In this document: positions 1 to 8,882 of the stretch, in pieces
Layout of the letters: each line of letters begins with the position of its first letter
Numbering within the stretch: the stretch's first letter is position 1
Source of the DNA: JAAUSY01 sp964526735
GTDB taxonomy: Bacteria > Chloroflexota > Chloroflexia > Chloroflexales > Chloroflexaceae
Direction of reading: 5' to 3'
Assembly (NCBI GenBank): GCA_964526735.1
Contig: CAZGLO010000002.1
Coordinates: 1-64,000 of the forward strand
Length of the DNA stretch: 64,000 nucleotides
Program-made: the position numbers and the translations under genes
Notes under the pieces: generated by a model
Told to the model about the DNA's origin: nothing
Seen by the model: only the letters and a program-made list of their open reading frames with translations
The model's database searches: none

Positions 1-54
1 GTTTCCTCCACTGCCGTTCAAACGGCGTGGCTTCCACCGCGTAAGAGTCGGTGA
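1..54 (+). CDS. 3' end of an unidentified upstream gene
   Basis: Frame 1 is open from the window edge and stops at TGA 52-54. The visible tail is 17 residues ending LPPRKSR. The stop overlaps the GTG start of the next gene as GTGA, the four-base overlap typical of translationally coupled genes, which is the main reason to believe it. The tail is too short to identify. From the neighbours it could belong to the MoxR ATPase or another part of the ternary cassette, but that is a guess. Confidence 0.4.
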   Translation, partial: VSSTAVQTAWLPPRKSR

Positions 55-2537
55 AGACAACGCAGCCTCTCATCCAACATGCCAAGAGTATCATGCACGC
101 ACGGCTCTTCCCGCCGGACGACTTGGGGGGCCGTGCGTGTACGTGGTGGGCCACCGTGGCTCTGGTGACCCCGCCTCTCCCGCTCGGCCTCGTCGCAGAT
201 ATTGGGGCGCTGCTGGCGGGAGAGGGGCAACCCAACGGGGCGGGGCAGGACGATGCATATGATACATTCCTGGCTGCCATCACCACGATGCCGGTCATCC
301 ACACCGCCCGTACGCTTCACCTCCACGACAACGCGATTGCGGCCTTGATTGCGCACCTTGCCGAAGGAGCACCCCTCCCCGCCAGGTACCGCCTCCCTGC
401 CAATATGACCTCCGCCGATGCGGCTCAGTTGCTGCGGCAGGCGGTGGCAGAGCAAAGAGACGCGGTGGGTGAGGGCGAGGAGGAAGATGATACAGACGAC
501 CTACTCTACCCGCCCCCGCTCCTCAACCATATCCGGCTGCAGCTTCAACGCATTACGGCGGCGGATATGCACCATTTTTACAGATGGTGGCAGATGGTGA
601 TGGCTGATTATCCCTCTGCGGGCGACCTTGACGACATCCGCGCCCTGACCGATATGCTGTCCTTCCCCCCCGCCATGCACCACGTGATAGATGATATGCT
701 TACATTTGCGGTTGCGTTGGCGGAGGGGTATCAGGGGGCAACCAGCCAAACCTACGCCCTTGACGGCATCAATGGCATTGCCCGCCGCGGCAGCATTGAT
801 ACGATTATCCCCACAGAATGGGCATTACCGCCGACGCTCCTCACCTACCGCTACCTGAACGGCGAACTGCTCCACTATGGCCACGAGCGCCCGCCCGACC
901 ACCGCCCGACGCTCCTCCTTATCCTGGTGCAGGGCGGCGATGCGATGGATGGCGACCCCGATGTCCTGGCGCGGGCAACGGCCTTGGCATTGGCGCGGAC
1001 AGCCACCTCCCACGGTACCACAGTGATGGCGGGGTGGTTTGATGAGCATCTTCAGTCGCCGCACCCCCTCCACCGCCCACGTGATATCGTGACCCTCTTG
1101 GAGCATCAAGGAGCAGGATCGCAAGGATCGCAGGGGGCATCGGGGCGGGTTGATTTGCCGCGTGTGGTGGCGGAAGTGACCACCTACGTCCGCACGGTTG
1201 CACCGCGTTATGCCCATATTGAGCTTGCGTGGCTGTTGCATCACCAGAGTGGCGGCGATGAGGTGGAGACGATACGCCCCCTTGCGCAGCGGTTGCGCAC
1301 ATTGGCGGGGAGCCAGGCGATGTTCTTCTGCCCGGGCGAAGCGCAGACCCCCCCGCCCCTCGCCCACACCATCGCGCAGCAGTGGACGACGATACCGAGT
1401 GCCGCGCTTGAAGAGCCGGAAGCACGGGCAACATTAGCGAAGGCATTGCGAGGTTTAGCGCATTCGCATCAACGCGAAACGCTCTTCGAGGACGTGGAGG
1501 AAGAAGAATCGCCGTCCGCCCGCAAACGGCTTTTGCTAGCGCACCACCCCCGCTACGATGTCATTGGGGGAGAGCTGTTTCAGACGTTCAAGGCGCACAC
1601 CGACCGCGTATGGGGCGTGACAAGCTCCCCTGATGGGACATATCTCGCATCCTGCTCAAGCGATGAGCGGGTGTTGGTATGGCGACGGGGGACATCTTCC
1701 CCCCTGCACACGCTAGAGGGCCATACGGCGTGGGTATTGGCAGTCGAATGGTCGCCAGACGGCACGATGTTGGCGTCGGCGTCGGGCGATGGCACCGTCG
1801 CGGTGTGGGATACCACCACCATGACCCGCCTCGTCCTGCTGGCTGACCATACTGATGGGGTATATGGCCTTTCGTGGTCGCCCAACAGCGACCTGCTCGC
1901 ATCAGCTTCCCGCGATGGCACCATACGGGTGTGGGATGTGTTGGGGAATTCAGGGAACGTCTCTTCACTCTGCACGGTGTTGGGGCATAAGCGGGGGTTG
2001 TGGTCAGTATCGTGGTCGCCAGATGGCACCCGATTTGCAGTTGGCACCTACGGGGCGATCAAAGGTGGGATGGTGCAAATATGGCGTTGGGATGGCGAAC
2101 ACACTACCGCGACCTTAGAGTTTGAGATGGAGGGCCACACGAATGATGTTACGAGCGTCGCCTGGGCACCGGATGGTTATATCATCGCCTCCGCCTCCTC
2201 CGACGGCAGTGTCCGGCTGTGGCGCGCGGATGATGGCGGGCTTCTGCGCACGCTCACTGGCCATACCCACCGCGTCCGCAGTGTGACGTGGTCACCTGAT
2301 AGCCGGGCGCTTGCATCGGCGTCGGATGACGGGACTATCCGGCTGTGGCACGCGGCTGGGAGAGATAGTGGTGTACCCATTGAGACGCTGACCGGCCATA
2401 CCAATCCAGTCTATAGCGTGGCGTGGACGTTTGTGCCACCGCCGACGGGGGGTGGTGGAGGCTCCGGGGCGTGGCTCGTGTCGGGGTCTGATGATACGAC
2501 TGTCCGTCTATGGCGTATCTTGTTGCGTCAAGCATAG
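51..2537 (+). CDS. vWA-like domain fused to a seven-bladed WD40 beta-propeller
   Basis: An 828-residue protein with three parts. Residues 1-250 are a helical region with an acidic patch (GEGEEEDDTDD). Around 240-400 lies a von Willebrand A-like domain. It is introduced by a GI-RRGSID-IPTEW segment resembling the lead-in of vWA proteins in MoxR-vWA-beta-propeller systems, followed by the strand LLLILVQGGDAM, where the MIDAS DxSxS motif is degenerate. From about residue 513 to the end there are seven WD40 repeats, each with GH or AH, SPDG, LASAS and a closing VWR/LW, giving a complete seven-blade propeller. The start is GTG at 51: an in-frame TAA lies at 42-44 and the GTG overlaps the preceding stop as GTGA. 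The role is inferred as an NTP-dependent conflict or chaperone-like assembly; the substrate is unknown. Confidence 0.75.
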   Translation: MKTTQPLIQHAKSIMHARLFPPDDLGGRACTWWATVALVTPPLPLGLVADIGALLAGEGQPNGAGQDDAYDTFLAAITTMPVIHTARTLHLHDNAIAALIAHLAEGAPLPARYRLPANMTSADAAQLLRQAVAEQRDAVGEGEEEDDTDDLLYPPPLLNHIRLQLQRITAADMHHFYRWWQMVMADYPSAGDLDDIRALTDMLSFPPAMHHVIDDMLTFAVALAEGYQGATSQTYALDGINGIARRGSIDTIIPTEWALPPTLLTYRYLNGELLHYGHERPPDHRPTLLLILVQGGDAMDGDPDVLARATALALARTATSHGTTVMAGWFDEHLQSPHPLHRPRDIVTLLEHQGAGSQGSQGASGRVDLPRVVAEVTTYVRTVAPRYAHIELAWLLHHQSGGDEVETIRPLAQRLRTLAGSQAMFFCPGEAQTPPPLAHTIAQQWTTIPSAALEEPEARATLAKALRGLAHSHQRETLFEDVEEEESPSARKRLLLAHHPRYDVIGGELFQTFKAHTDRVWGVTSSPDGTYLASCSSDERVLVWRRGTSSPLHTLEGHTAWVLAVEWSPDGTMLASASGDGTVAVWDTTTMTRLVLLADHTDGVYGLSWSPNSDLLASASRDGTIRVWDVLGNSGNVSSLCTVLGHKRGLWSVSWSPDGTRFAVGTYGAIKGGMVQIWRWDGEHTTATLEFEMEGHTNDVTSVAWAPDGYIIASASSDGSVRLWRADDGGLLRTLTGHTHRVRSVTWSPDSRALASASDDGTIRLWHAAGRDSGVPIETLTGHTNPVYSVAWTFVPPPTGGGGGSGAWLVSGSDDTTVRLWRILLRQA

Positions 2538-2608
2538 CAACACCGCTACAATAGAGAGAGGACACAATTCACAACACGCCCTACAGAACACCAGGAAAGG
2601 CTATAGAC

Positions 2609-4513
2609 GTGGAACACAAATCATTCCTTATGGTGCGGCCATTATCGGCACGAGAAGAACCACACTACTCCGGCCTCGTCCGCGATGCGCATCACGTGGT
2701 GGTTGGCGAGCAGGGGCTTTTGGTTGTGTATGGTCGATGGCGATGCGCTGCATTCCTCGCCGCCCTCAGCCAAGAGATGAACCTTGCCCAAGGGGTTGCC
2801 GTTGAACCGATTGTCAAGTGGGATGAGCCGCAATCTCCCCAACCGGCGGCTGGCGGGAACCTCCAAGAGGACGTGACCGGCAAAACCGTTGATGAGCTTG
2901 CGGGTGATATCTCCCTCGTAACGCTCACTCCCTCCGCCAATGCCACGACGCGCTCTCCCTTCTACGATACGATTCTCCATGCGATGCGGGTGGCACGTTT
3001 GCGCTCGTCGCACGCCATGCTGATGGTGGGTGATGGACGTGTTTTCGTGCCCTATGCTGATAGCAATGCTCCATATGGCTACGATGTGGAGGGGGAAATC
3101 CCTGCCAGTGGCCGCGTTATCGTTGGGCCGAGGGGCACCTTACACTTGCCAGAGCCACAACCATCGCAGCTCCTCAACGCGCTATTGCATGTTCCCCTTC
3201 AGCAAGCATCCTACCAAGCGCCGCCAACTATGCTCTCGGTTCTGACCGACCGACGGCTTGCCTCATTCGTCATCAACTACATACAACGGCACGGGTTAGC
3301 CTACGCATTGCGGTTTATCACCTGGCAGGGGAGTGAACACGTCCTGTGCGATGTGGTGGTGGCAGATGAAGTACGTCCTATCTCGCACTTCGTGATAGAT
3401 TTTCTCGACCGCCTCCCGCGCACCACCTTGCTGGTTGATGCGGTGGAAGAGGCCACGCTTGAAACGGAGCCATCACGGCGGATATTGGTGGCGTGGGGGC
3501 ATCATACGCCGCTCTTCCTGCCGCACGTCGAGGAGATTTTGCCGCCAGAGTCGCTGCTTCTCTTCCCCGAAGCCACAAAGACGGGAGTATTGCTCCATCC
3601 GCGGTCGTCGCGCTACACGATGGCCGAAGTGACCGATGTGACTGTGCCATCGCCTGCGGTCTCAACCCTCTCTCCTGCCTCCACCGCGATGTCGGCTGAT
3701 GAAGACAAGCTGTCATTCTCGATTGACATCGATCTTCAGCACGAAACCAACATCCCACATCCGGTGCACGGGCTGCTGTTGGATGAGAAATCGCTCCAAC
3801 GGCTGCGGCGAATGGTCGCTGTCTTACCCGAGTCGTTCTTCGCCCAAACGCAGATTGCAATGGGAGACGGGGTGGCTATCTTGGTGCCGCACTCGATCAA
3901 GCAGACGATGAGCGGGGTGCCACTTGGGCTGCCGCTGGTGCGGACGGTCGTTCCCGAACTGCTCATCCCCCACGGTATGCGGCTCACGCCCACGCTTGCA
4001 CCAGATATTCTGGTGTCTGCGCTCAAGCTCAAGCCGAATATGCTCACCATCTTGACGCCAACCCACCGCTATGATGTCGCATTTGATGCACTCCACCCCG
4101 TCAAGCAGCTGTTGCGCGCGCCGGATGTCTCTCACACCATTGCCATCACCAATGTGCCGGAGGAGGAAGAACCACCATCCTACCCCATCGCCGATCCATC
4201 CTCTCCCCCGCCGCAGGAGAACCTCAAACAACCTCATCAAGGGTGGCAAAGCAATCAAGGGGAGCAAGCTCATCAGGAAGGGCAATCAGCATTGCCGCCG
4301 GGCGGCGTGGCAGGCATTATGCACGTGCTTGGCCACGGGCGGCAAAAAAACACTCTTGCGAACAATGAGACATTTGAGAAGGAATTGCGGCAGCGGGCTA
4401 AGCAGCTAGAGAAGCAAGGCGAGTATGAGATTGCGGCGGCGTTTTACAGCTATCTGAAGGATGATAAGCAGGCGGCGTTGTGCTACCGGCGGGTGCTTGA
4501 CCAAGAGGGATAA
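2609..4513 (+). CDS. Probable partner protein of the vWA-propeller cassette
   Basis: A 634-residue soluble protein that I do not recognise as a named family with certainty. It has alternating beta-rich segments, with GDGRVFVPYAD near 140-160 and a similar MGDGVAILVPHS near 410-425, suggesting an internally duplicated architecture. A Pro/Gln/Glu-rich linker follows (about 515-570), then a short helical C-terminus (ELRQRAKQLEKQGEYEIAAA) that looks TPR-like. The GTG start at 2609 has AGGAAAGG at 2592-2599. It follows the WD40 gene by 71 bases on the same strand, so co-transcription is likely. By position it may be one of the poorly characterised X-type components of MoxR-vWA-propeller ternary systems. 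A profile search would decide. Confidence 0.55.
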   Translation: MEHKSFLMVRPLSAREEPHYSGLVRDAHHVVVGEQGLLVVYGRWRCAAFLAALSQEMNLAQGVAVEPIVKWDEPQSPQPAAGGNLQEDVTGKTVDELAGDISLVTLTPSANATTRSPFYDTILHAMRVARLRSSHAMLMVGDGRVFVPYADSNAPYGYDVEGEIPASGRVIVGPRGTLHLPEPQPSQLLNALLHVPLQQASYQAPPTMLSVLTDRRLASFVINYIQRHGLAYALRFITWQGSEHVLCDVVVADEVRPISHFVIDFLDRLPRTTLLVDAVEEATLETEPSRRILVAWGHHTPLFLPHVEEILPPESLLLFPEATKTGVLLHPRSSRYTMAEVTDVTVPSPAVSTLSPASTAMSADEDKLSFSIDIDLQHETNIPHPVHGLLLDEKSLQRLRRMVAVLPESFFAQTQIAMGDGVAILVPHSIKQTMSGVPLGLPLVRTVVPELLIPHGMRLTPTLAPDILVSALKLKPNMLTILTPTHRYDVAFDALHPVKQLLRAPDVSHTIAITNVPEEEEPPSYPIADPSSPPPQENLKQPHQGWQSNQGEQAHQEGQSALPPGGVAGIMHVLGHGRQKNTLANNETFEKELRQRAKQLEKQGEYEIAAAFYSYLKDDKQAALCYRRVLDQEG

Positions 4514-4539
4514 GCGCAGTCGGGCAGGAGAGAGGGTTT

Positions 4540-5376
4540 TTACCCCGCCGCCGCCATTGCGGCCAACACAATCGTCTCAGCGATTTCGCACATCGCGCCG
4601 TAGGTATCGCCTGTCAACCCGCCGAGGTCGCGTGTCCACCATTTGGCCAAGAGGTACGTCCCGCCAAGGGCAAAGAGCATCGCCACAACACCCGCGGCCT
4701 GCCCAATCACCAATGTCGCCACCCCGACGGCGATAGTCGGCACCAGAAACTGATTGGGCGCAATGTCGCGGTGAAAGGTTCGTCCTAGTCCGCCTTCGCG
4801 GGCGGCGGGGAACCAAAAAATACCACACAGATTGGCCCACCGACCGATGATAGGCGCAAGGAGCACCGCCTGCCACCACCCAACCCCCCCCTCGCCACTA
4901 CTCACATCATAGAGCCAGACGCATTTGAGCAGTAAAACCGCAATCAGAGCAAGTGCCCCCATCACGCCAATGCGGCTATCCTTCATAATCTCTAGTTTGC
5001 GTGCTTGTGGCCGCCAACTCATCACCGCGTCGAAGGTATCGCTGAGGCCGTCAAGGTGAAAACCAGCCGTCACAATCGCCCATACGACCACAATCACCAC
5101 TGCACGTGCCGCTTCGCCCCAAAATACCCCACTGATCCACCCCGCCACAAGCAATATCACCCCTATCAGTGCCCCAACAGCAGGGAACCATGGCATCATC
5201 TTGGGAATAGCAAATTCTTCTGCCTCATTCTCTGTGTCGCCTTGCTGATGGCTAGCGGCAGGGATAGGGATAGGGATAGGGATCAGGGTCAGGAAGCGTA
5301 TGGCCGCTATCAACGACTGTATGTGCGAAGATAGGCGGTTGTGAGGGTGCTCTGGCGATGGCTGGTGGTGGTTCAT
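4540..5376 (-). CDS. cobS: Adenosylcobinamide-GDP ribazoletransferase (cobalamin synthase)
   Basis: CobS joins alpha-ribazole to adenosylcobinamide-GDP, the last assembly step of the lower ligand of cobalamin, in the cytoplasmic membrane. The 278-residue product shows the family signatures: TAGFHLDGLSDTFDA near 105-120, MKDSRIGVMGA near 130-140, and GGLTGDTYGA near the C-terminus, between several hydrophobic helices. The ATG (5374-5376) overlaps the TGA stop of cobT as ATGA, so the two are translationally coupled. The N-terminus is unusual: a hydrophilic extension followed by Ile-Pro repeats encoded by a GGGATA hexanucleotide repeat (about 5262-5282). No other cobalamin genes are nearby, so precursors must come from elsewhere in the genome or from salvage. 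Confidence 0.93.
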   Translation of the reverse strand: MNHHQPSPEHPHNRLSSHIQSLIAAIRFLTLIPIPIPIPAASHQQGDTENEAEEFAIPKMMPWFPAVGALIGVILLVAGWISGVFWGEAARAVVIVVVWAIVTAGFHLDGLSDTFDAVMSWRPQARKLEIMKDSRIGVMGALALIAVLLLKCVWLYDVSSGEGGVGWWQAVLLAPIIGRWANLCGIFWFPAAREGGLGRTFHRDIAPNQFLVPTIAVGVATLVIGQAAGVVAMLFALGGTYLLAKWWTRDLGGLTGDTYGAMCEIAETIVLAAMAAAG

Positions 5377-6488
5377 TCGTTGGAAACCCCCGCTTCGGCA
5401 AATGTCGCCATACGGTTCATCAAGTTGGTGGCGCTGACAAGGATAGGCAGGGCAAATGCCGCTCCACTCCCCTCCCCAAGGCGCATATCAAGCTGTAGCA
5501 ATGGCCCGGCCCCCGCCTCGTGTGTTAGCCCAAGCTGTTTGAGCGCGATACTATGGCCCGGCTCAACGGAACGATGCGATGCAAAGAGATGTGCTTGGAG
5601 ATTTGGGGCCATCGATACGGCGACTAAGGCGGCACTAGTCGTGATATAGCCGTCAAGCAGCGTCGGGATGCGACGAACCGATGCAGCAAGCATCGCGCCC
5701 ACCAACACCGCAATCTCAAGCCCACCCAACTCGCACAAGACGGCAAATGCATCGATGGAAGGCGAGGAAGAGGAGGAGGGCGAGGTGGTCTTTGGCAGGG
5801 CACGCTGCAGCGCTTGGTCAACCACCGCCCGCTTATGGAGCAGCATCTCGTCGGAGATACCCGTCCCCCGCCCCACCGACTGCTCAGAGGGTATCCCCGT
5901 AAGTGCGCTGGTCAAGGCGGCGGCGGTTGTAGTATTGGCGATGCCCATCTCGCCCACTAGCAAGATATCTATGCCCTTTTTGGTGGCTTCCTCCTCAACG
6001 AGCGATGCCCCCGCCAACACCGCGTGCGCGGCCTCATCCGGCTGCATCGCCGGTTCGCGGGCGATATTGCCACTCCCTCCGGCGCGGATAGAGAGGCGGT
6101 GGAGGTCGGGGTGATCGGGGATTTCGGCAACCACCCCCGCATCTACGATGGCAATGCGGGCATTGGTTGAGGCGGCAAGTGCATTGATAGCCGCGCCACC
6201 CGCCAGGAAATTTTGCACCATTTGGGCGGTGACGGCCTGCGGAAAACCACTTACACCCTCATCAGCCACCCCGTGGTCAGCCGCGGCAAGCACAATCAGC
6301 CGCCGCGAAAGGAGAGGACATGGGGTGCCAATACTGGCGGCCAGCCGGACAATTAACGACTCGATCTGGCCAAGGCTGCCCTTCGGCTTGGTGAGAGAGT
6401 CGAGCCGTTGCTGTGCTGCCCGCGCCGCACGGTTGTCGGCGGGCGGCACAGAAGCGATCAGACGGTTGAGTGGTTCGTGGTGATACAT
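5373..6488 (-). CDS. cobT: Nicotinate-nucleotide--dimethylbenzimidazole phosphoribosyltransferase
   Basis: CobT makes alpha-ribazole phosphate from nicotinate mononucleotide and dimethylbenzimidazole, supplying CobS. The 371-residue protein carries the family landmarks in order: a Gly-rich DHGVADEGVSGFPQ segment (about 70-85), GEMGIANTTTAAAL (about 180-193), SVGRGTGISDE, HLFASHRSVEPGH, and the C-terminal DMRLGEGSGAA containing the conserved glutamate region used for catalysis. A serine-rich insert (TTSPSSSSSPS, about residues 231-241) is not typical. The gene starts at ATG 6486-6488 and its stop overlaps the cobS start. No cobalamin riboswitch was recognised in the 450 bases upstream, which are occupied by a decayed transposable element. 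Confidence 0.94.
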   Translation of the reverse strand: MYHHEPLNRLIASVPPADNRAARAAQQRLDSLTKPKGSLGQIESLIVRLAASIGTPCPLLSRRLIVLAAADHGVADEGVSGFPQAVTAQMVQNFLAGGAAINALAASTNARIAIVDAGVVAEIPDHPDLHRLSIRAGGSGNIAREPAMQPDEAAHAVLAGASLVEEEATKKGIDILLVGEMGIANTTTAAALTSALTGIPSEQSVGRGTGISDEMLLHKRAVVDQALQRALPKTTSPSSSSSPSIDAFAVLCELGGLEIAVLVGAMLAASVRRIPTLLDGYITTSAALVAVSMAPNLQAHLFASHRSVEPGHSIALKQLGLTHEAGAGPLLQLDMRLGEGSGAAFALPILVSATNLMNRMATFAEAGVSNE

Positions 6489-6499
6489 TATTTTCTCTA

Positions 6500-6945
6500 T
6501 TACATATATAGCCCGTAAAGCCCAGGTGCTTCTAGCCCTGGGATAAAAGGGCTTTCCTTGCTTGAGCCGCTTCAGTCGTATTTGTGTTCTTGTTGATTTT
6601 AGCTATACTGGACGGTATGGATAGTTTGCTTAAATCTGCATACCAGTACCGTCTCTGGCCCACAAAAAGCCAGGAGCGTTTGCTTGAGCAACAGCTCAAG
6701 CTATGCCGATGGGTGTATAACCAGACGCTTGGGTTGTATGATACGAATAAACTCCCACCGGTGCAAGACGACCGTCAAGAAAGATTTGTCGATGCATGTA
6801 CATAGCTGTCCCGTCTGCCATCTTGAGATCGATAGAGATCTCAATGCCGCGATAAATATACTGGCTGTGGGGCTACACAGCCTGGGTGTACGTCCCGAGA
6901 AGCCCAATCCTTCTAGGTATTGGGAGTAGTCACTATGGTTATAAG
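6500..6945. mobile_element. Internally deleted IS200/IS605-family element with tnpB remnant
   Basis: The left end has a hairpin (CCCAGG 6521-6526 pairing with CCTGGG 6537-6542, loop containing TTCTA) nested in a larger AAAGCCC/GGGCTTT repeat (6517-6523, 6549-6555). The right end has CCCAAT (6903-6908) pairing with ATTGGG (6919-6924), again with a TTCTAG loop. Paired subterminal hairpins with similar loops are typical of IS200/IS605 ends. Between them are only the first and last parts of tnpB. The right hairpin overlaps the tnpB stop, as the scaffold of TnpB guide RNA (omega RNA) does in intact elements. No tnpA is present and the boundaries are approximate. Confidence 0.7.
6617..6929 (+). pseudogene. 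tnpB remnant with internal deletion and frameshift
   Basis: ATG 6617 opens a reading frame encoding a TnpB N-terminus, AYQYRLWPTKSQERLLEQQL then CRWVYNQTLG, matching the OrfB helix-turn-helix start. After about residue 50 the frame changes to one encoding VKKDLSMHVHSCPVC and DRDLNAAINIL, the end of the zinc ribbon and the last RuvC motif, and it stops at 6929. Roughly 900 bases of a normal tnpB are missing and the join is out of frame. The first zinc-knuckle CxxC is lost. A TATACT -10-like box lies at 6604-6609. No active nuclease can be made from this copy. Confidence 0.8.
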
Positions 6946-6956
6946 AGCATAAGAGA

Positions 6957-8108
6957 CTAGGATTTCTTGGCTTTTTTGTGCACACGGTGGTAGATGGCAA
7001 GGGTTTCACGGGCGGCGCGTTCCCAAGAAAAGAGAGCAGCCTGTGTAGGGCCTCGTTGCGCAAAATCATGACGTTGCTGTTCATCCAACCACATCGTTTT
7101 TAGGCCCTGCGCCCATGCTTCGGCGTCAAGGGGGGGGAAGAGCATCGCCGCATCGCCCACAATCTCTGGCAAGCTCCCCGTTGACGCAACCAATGCCGGT
7201 GCTCCACAGGTCATCGCTTCGAGGACAGGCAACCCAAACCCTTCATAGAGCGAGGGGTTGGCATACACAACACATGCGTTGTAGAGCCAATTGAGGTCTT
7301 CCTGCTCAATGTGGCCAAGAAAGACCAATGAATCGCTCAGCCGCAGGTCGCGGACGGTCTCAAAGATCGCCTCATCCTTCCATCCGCGTGCCCCCACGAC
7401 AACGAGCTTAAAGGGAATATCAGGAAACCGATCAATGCAAATGCGGAGTGCTTGCAAGAGCGTGGGGAGGTTCTTCCGTGGCTCAAGCGTGCTCACGAAC
7501 AGCGCGAATGAGTAGGCTTTGAGTTCGTAAGGAGTGGGTTTGTCGGCATCAATGCGGGGGATGAGGCGAGTCTCATCTGGCGGCACCTCAATCTGCCGAA
7601 ACGATGGTGCCGCCGCCTCATACACAACATCTACATGCTTGGGGGGAAGGTCGAGCAGCAGGCTGATATCGCGGCTGGTGGCCTTTGAGACCGCAATCAC
7701 CGCATCAGCGCGCCACACCGAATCGCGAACCTTGCTATAGTAGCTGTAGGCGGCAGAGTCGAGCATATTGGGGTAGTGGAGAAAGGCAAGGTCGTGAATG
7801 GTCACCACAGAGGGGCAAGAAAGGCGATTTGGGGCGATAAAGTCGGGGCAATGAAGCACGTCTAGCTGCATACGGGTCAGCTCAATCGGCAACGACCACT
7901 GCTCAAGCGTGTGGTGTGGTGGGGTAAAGAGGGTAGAGCGTCGAACATGAGGCGCATCTACCAAGGGCTGCCGGTGACGGTAGTGCTGCAGCGAGAATAG
8001 TTCGTCTTCAGTAGCAAGCAGGGCCAATGCATTGAGGAGCTGGCGGGTGTATTGGGGAATCCCCCCCCCACGGTAGGCATTCAGACGGGCGTCGATACCT
8101 ATGCGCAT
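6957..8108 (-). CDS. GT4-family glycosyltransferase
   Basis: A 383-residue GT-B fold retaining glycosyltransferase. The N-terminal domain begins MRIGIDARLNAYRGGGIPQY, with the glycine-rich acceptor loop. The interdomain region has VSTLEPRKNLPTLL. The donor domain has LVVVGARGWKD, then LYEGFGLPVLEAMTCGAP containing the E-x7-E nucleotide-sugar motif, and GSLPEIVGDAA. It probably adds a hexose to a lipid- or cell-wall-linked acceptor; the sugar is not predictable. The ATG at 8106-8108 lies 3 bases after the stop of the upstream MBL-fold gene, so they form an operon. The pair is flanked by two IS200/IS605 relics, and the gene's 3' end is 28 bases from the tnpB remnant. Confidence 0.9.
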   Translation of the reverse strand: MRIGIDARLNAYRGGGIPQYTRQLLNALALLATEDELFSLQHYRHRQPLVDAPHVRRSTLFTPPHHTLEQWSLPIELTRMQLDVLHCPDFIAPNRLSCPSVVTIHDLAFLHYPNMLDSAAYSYYSKVRDSVWRADAVIAVSKATSRDISLLLDLPPKHVDVVYEAAAPSFRQIEVPPDETRLIPRIDADKPTPYELKAYSFALFVSTLEPRKNLPTLLQALRICIDRFPDIPFKLVVVGARGWKDEAIFETVRDLRLSDSLVFLGHIEQEDLNWLYNACVVYANPSLYEGFGLPVLEAMTCGAPALVASTGSLPEIVGDAAMLFPPLDAEAWAQGLKTMWLDEQQRHDFAQRGPTQAALFSWERAARETLAIYHRVHKKAKKS

Positions 8109-8111
8109 TGG

Positions 8112-8876
8112 CTACGACTCCTCGACCTGTATACAAAGGCCATCGTAGGCAAGGCTCGCCCCTTCAGGAAGCTGTGCATTTGTCTCCTCATAGCCAAGAT
8201 GATGTGTGGTATGCACCACCCACGCCTGTTCCGGTTGGATAAGAGAGATCATTTGGATACATTGGTTCAAGCTGAAGTGAGTGGGGTGTGGGGCAGGGCG
8301 CAGCGCATTGATGACAAGCACCTTTGCTCCCTGTATGATTTCCATGGACTCAGGAGGAATATAGCTGGCATCGGTGATGTAGACCAGTGGGCCAATACGA
8401 TAGGCATTGATGTGCCACGTGCCGTGGTGAACCGTGAAGGGGATAATGCGTAGATCACCGATGGTAAAGGGAGATGTAACCGTGACAAGCTCAAGGAGTG
8501 GGCGCGTTGACCCGGCAGAGCTTTGGTTGAAGGCATAGCTAAACCGTTGACGCACTTCCTCTACCGTCTTTAGGTTGGCATAGATGGAAATAACCCCATT
8601 TTGCTCAGTCAGCGGGCGGAGATCATCTAGCCCCGCAATGTGATCAAAGTGCGCATGGGTGAGTAATACGCCATCTAGGTAAGCAATGCGTTCCCGCAAT
8701 GCCTGCTGGCGAAAGTCTGGCCCCGCATCGATGAGAATTTGTGTGTTGGGCGTGCGCACCACTGCCGATGTCCGCGTCCGCTTGTCACGAGGATGATCTG
8801 AAGTGCACACCGTACATGTACACCCCACCTCTGGAACGCCTTTCGAGGTTCCCGTTCCCAGGAAAAGTAATTCCAT
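8112..8876 (-). CDS. PhnP-like MBL-fold metallohydrolase
   Basis: A 254-residue metallo-beta-lactamase-fold protein of the PhnP-like group (cyclic phosphate or phosphodiester hydrolases). Residues 1-45 contain LGTGTSKGVPEVGCTCTVC, with the structural-zinc cysteines typical of this group. The core motif THAHFDHIAGLDD (about 75-87) supplies the HxHxDH metal ligands. YITDAS near 168 and VVHTTHH near 223 provide further aspartate and histidine ligands. The ATG is at 8874-8876. It is first in a two-gene unit with the GT4 gene. PhnP itself belongs to C-P lyase operons, but no phn gene is present, so the substrate is unknown. Confidence 0.85.
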   Translation of the reverse strand: MELLFLGTGTSKGVPEVGCTCTVCTSDHPRDKRTRTSAVVRTPNTQILIDAGPDFRQQALRERIAYLDGVLLTHAHFDHIAGLDDLRPLTEQNGVISIYANLKTVEEVRQRFSYAFNQSSAGSTRPLLELVTVTSPFTIGDLRIIPFTVHHGTWHINAYRIGPLVYITDASYIPPESMEIIQGAKVLVINALRPAPHPTHFSLNQCIQMISLIQPEQAWVVHTTHHLGYEETNAQLPEGASLAYDGLCIQVEES

Positions 8877-8882
8877 CGAATT

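Noticed and set aside
6489..6600. Cobalamin riboswitch upstream of cobT
   Set aside because: The hairpins there belong to the IS200/IS605-type end; no B12-box-like motif or riboswitch core was recognised.
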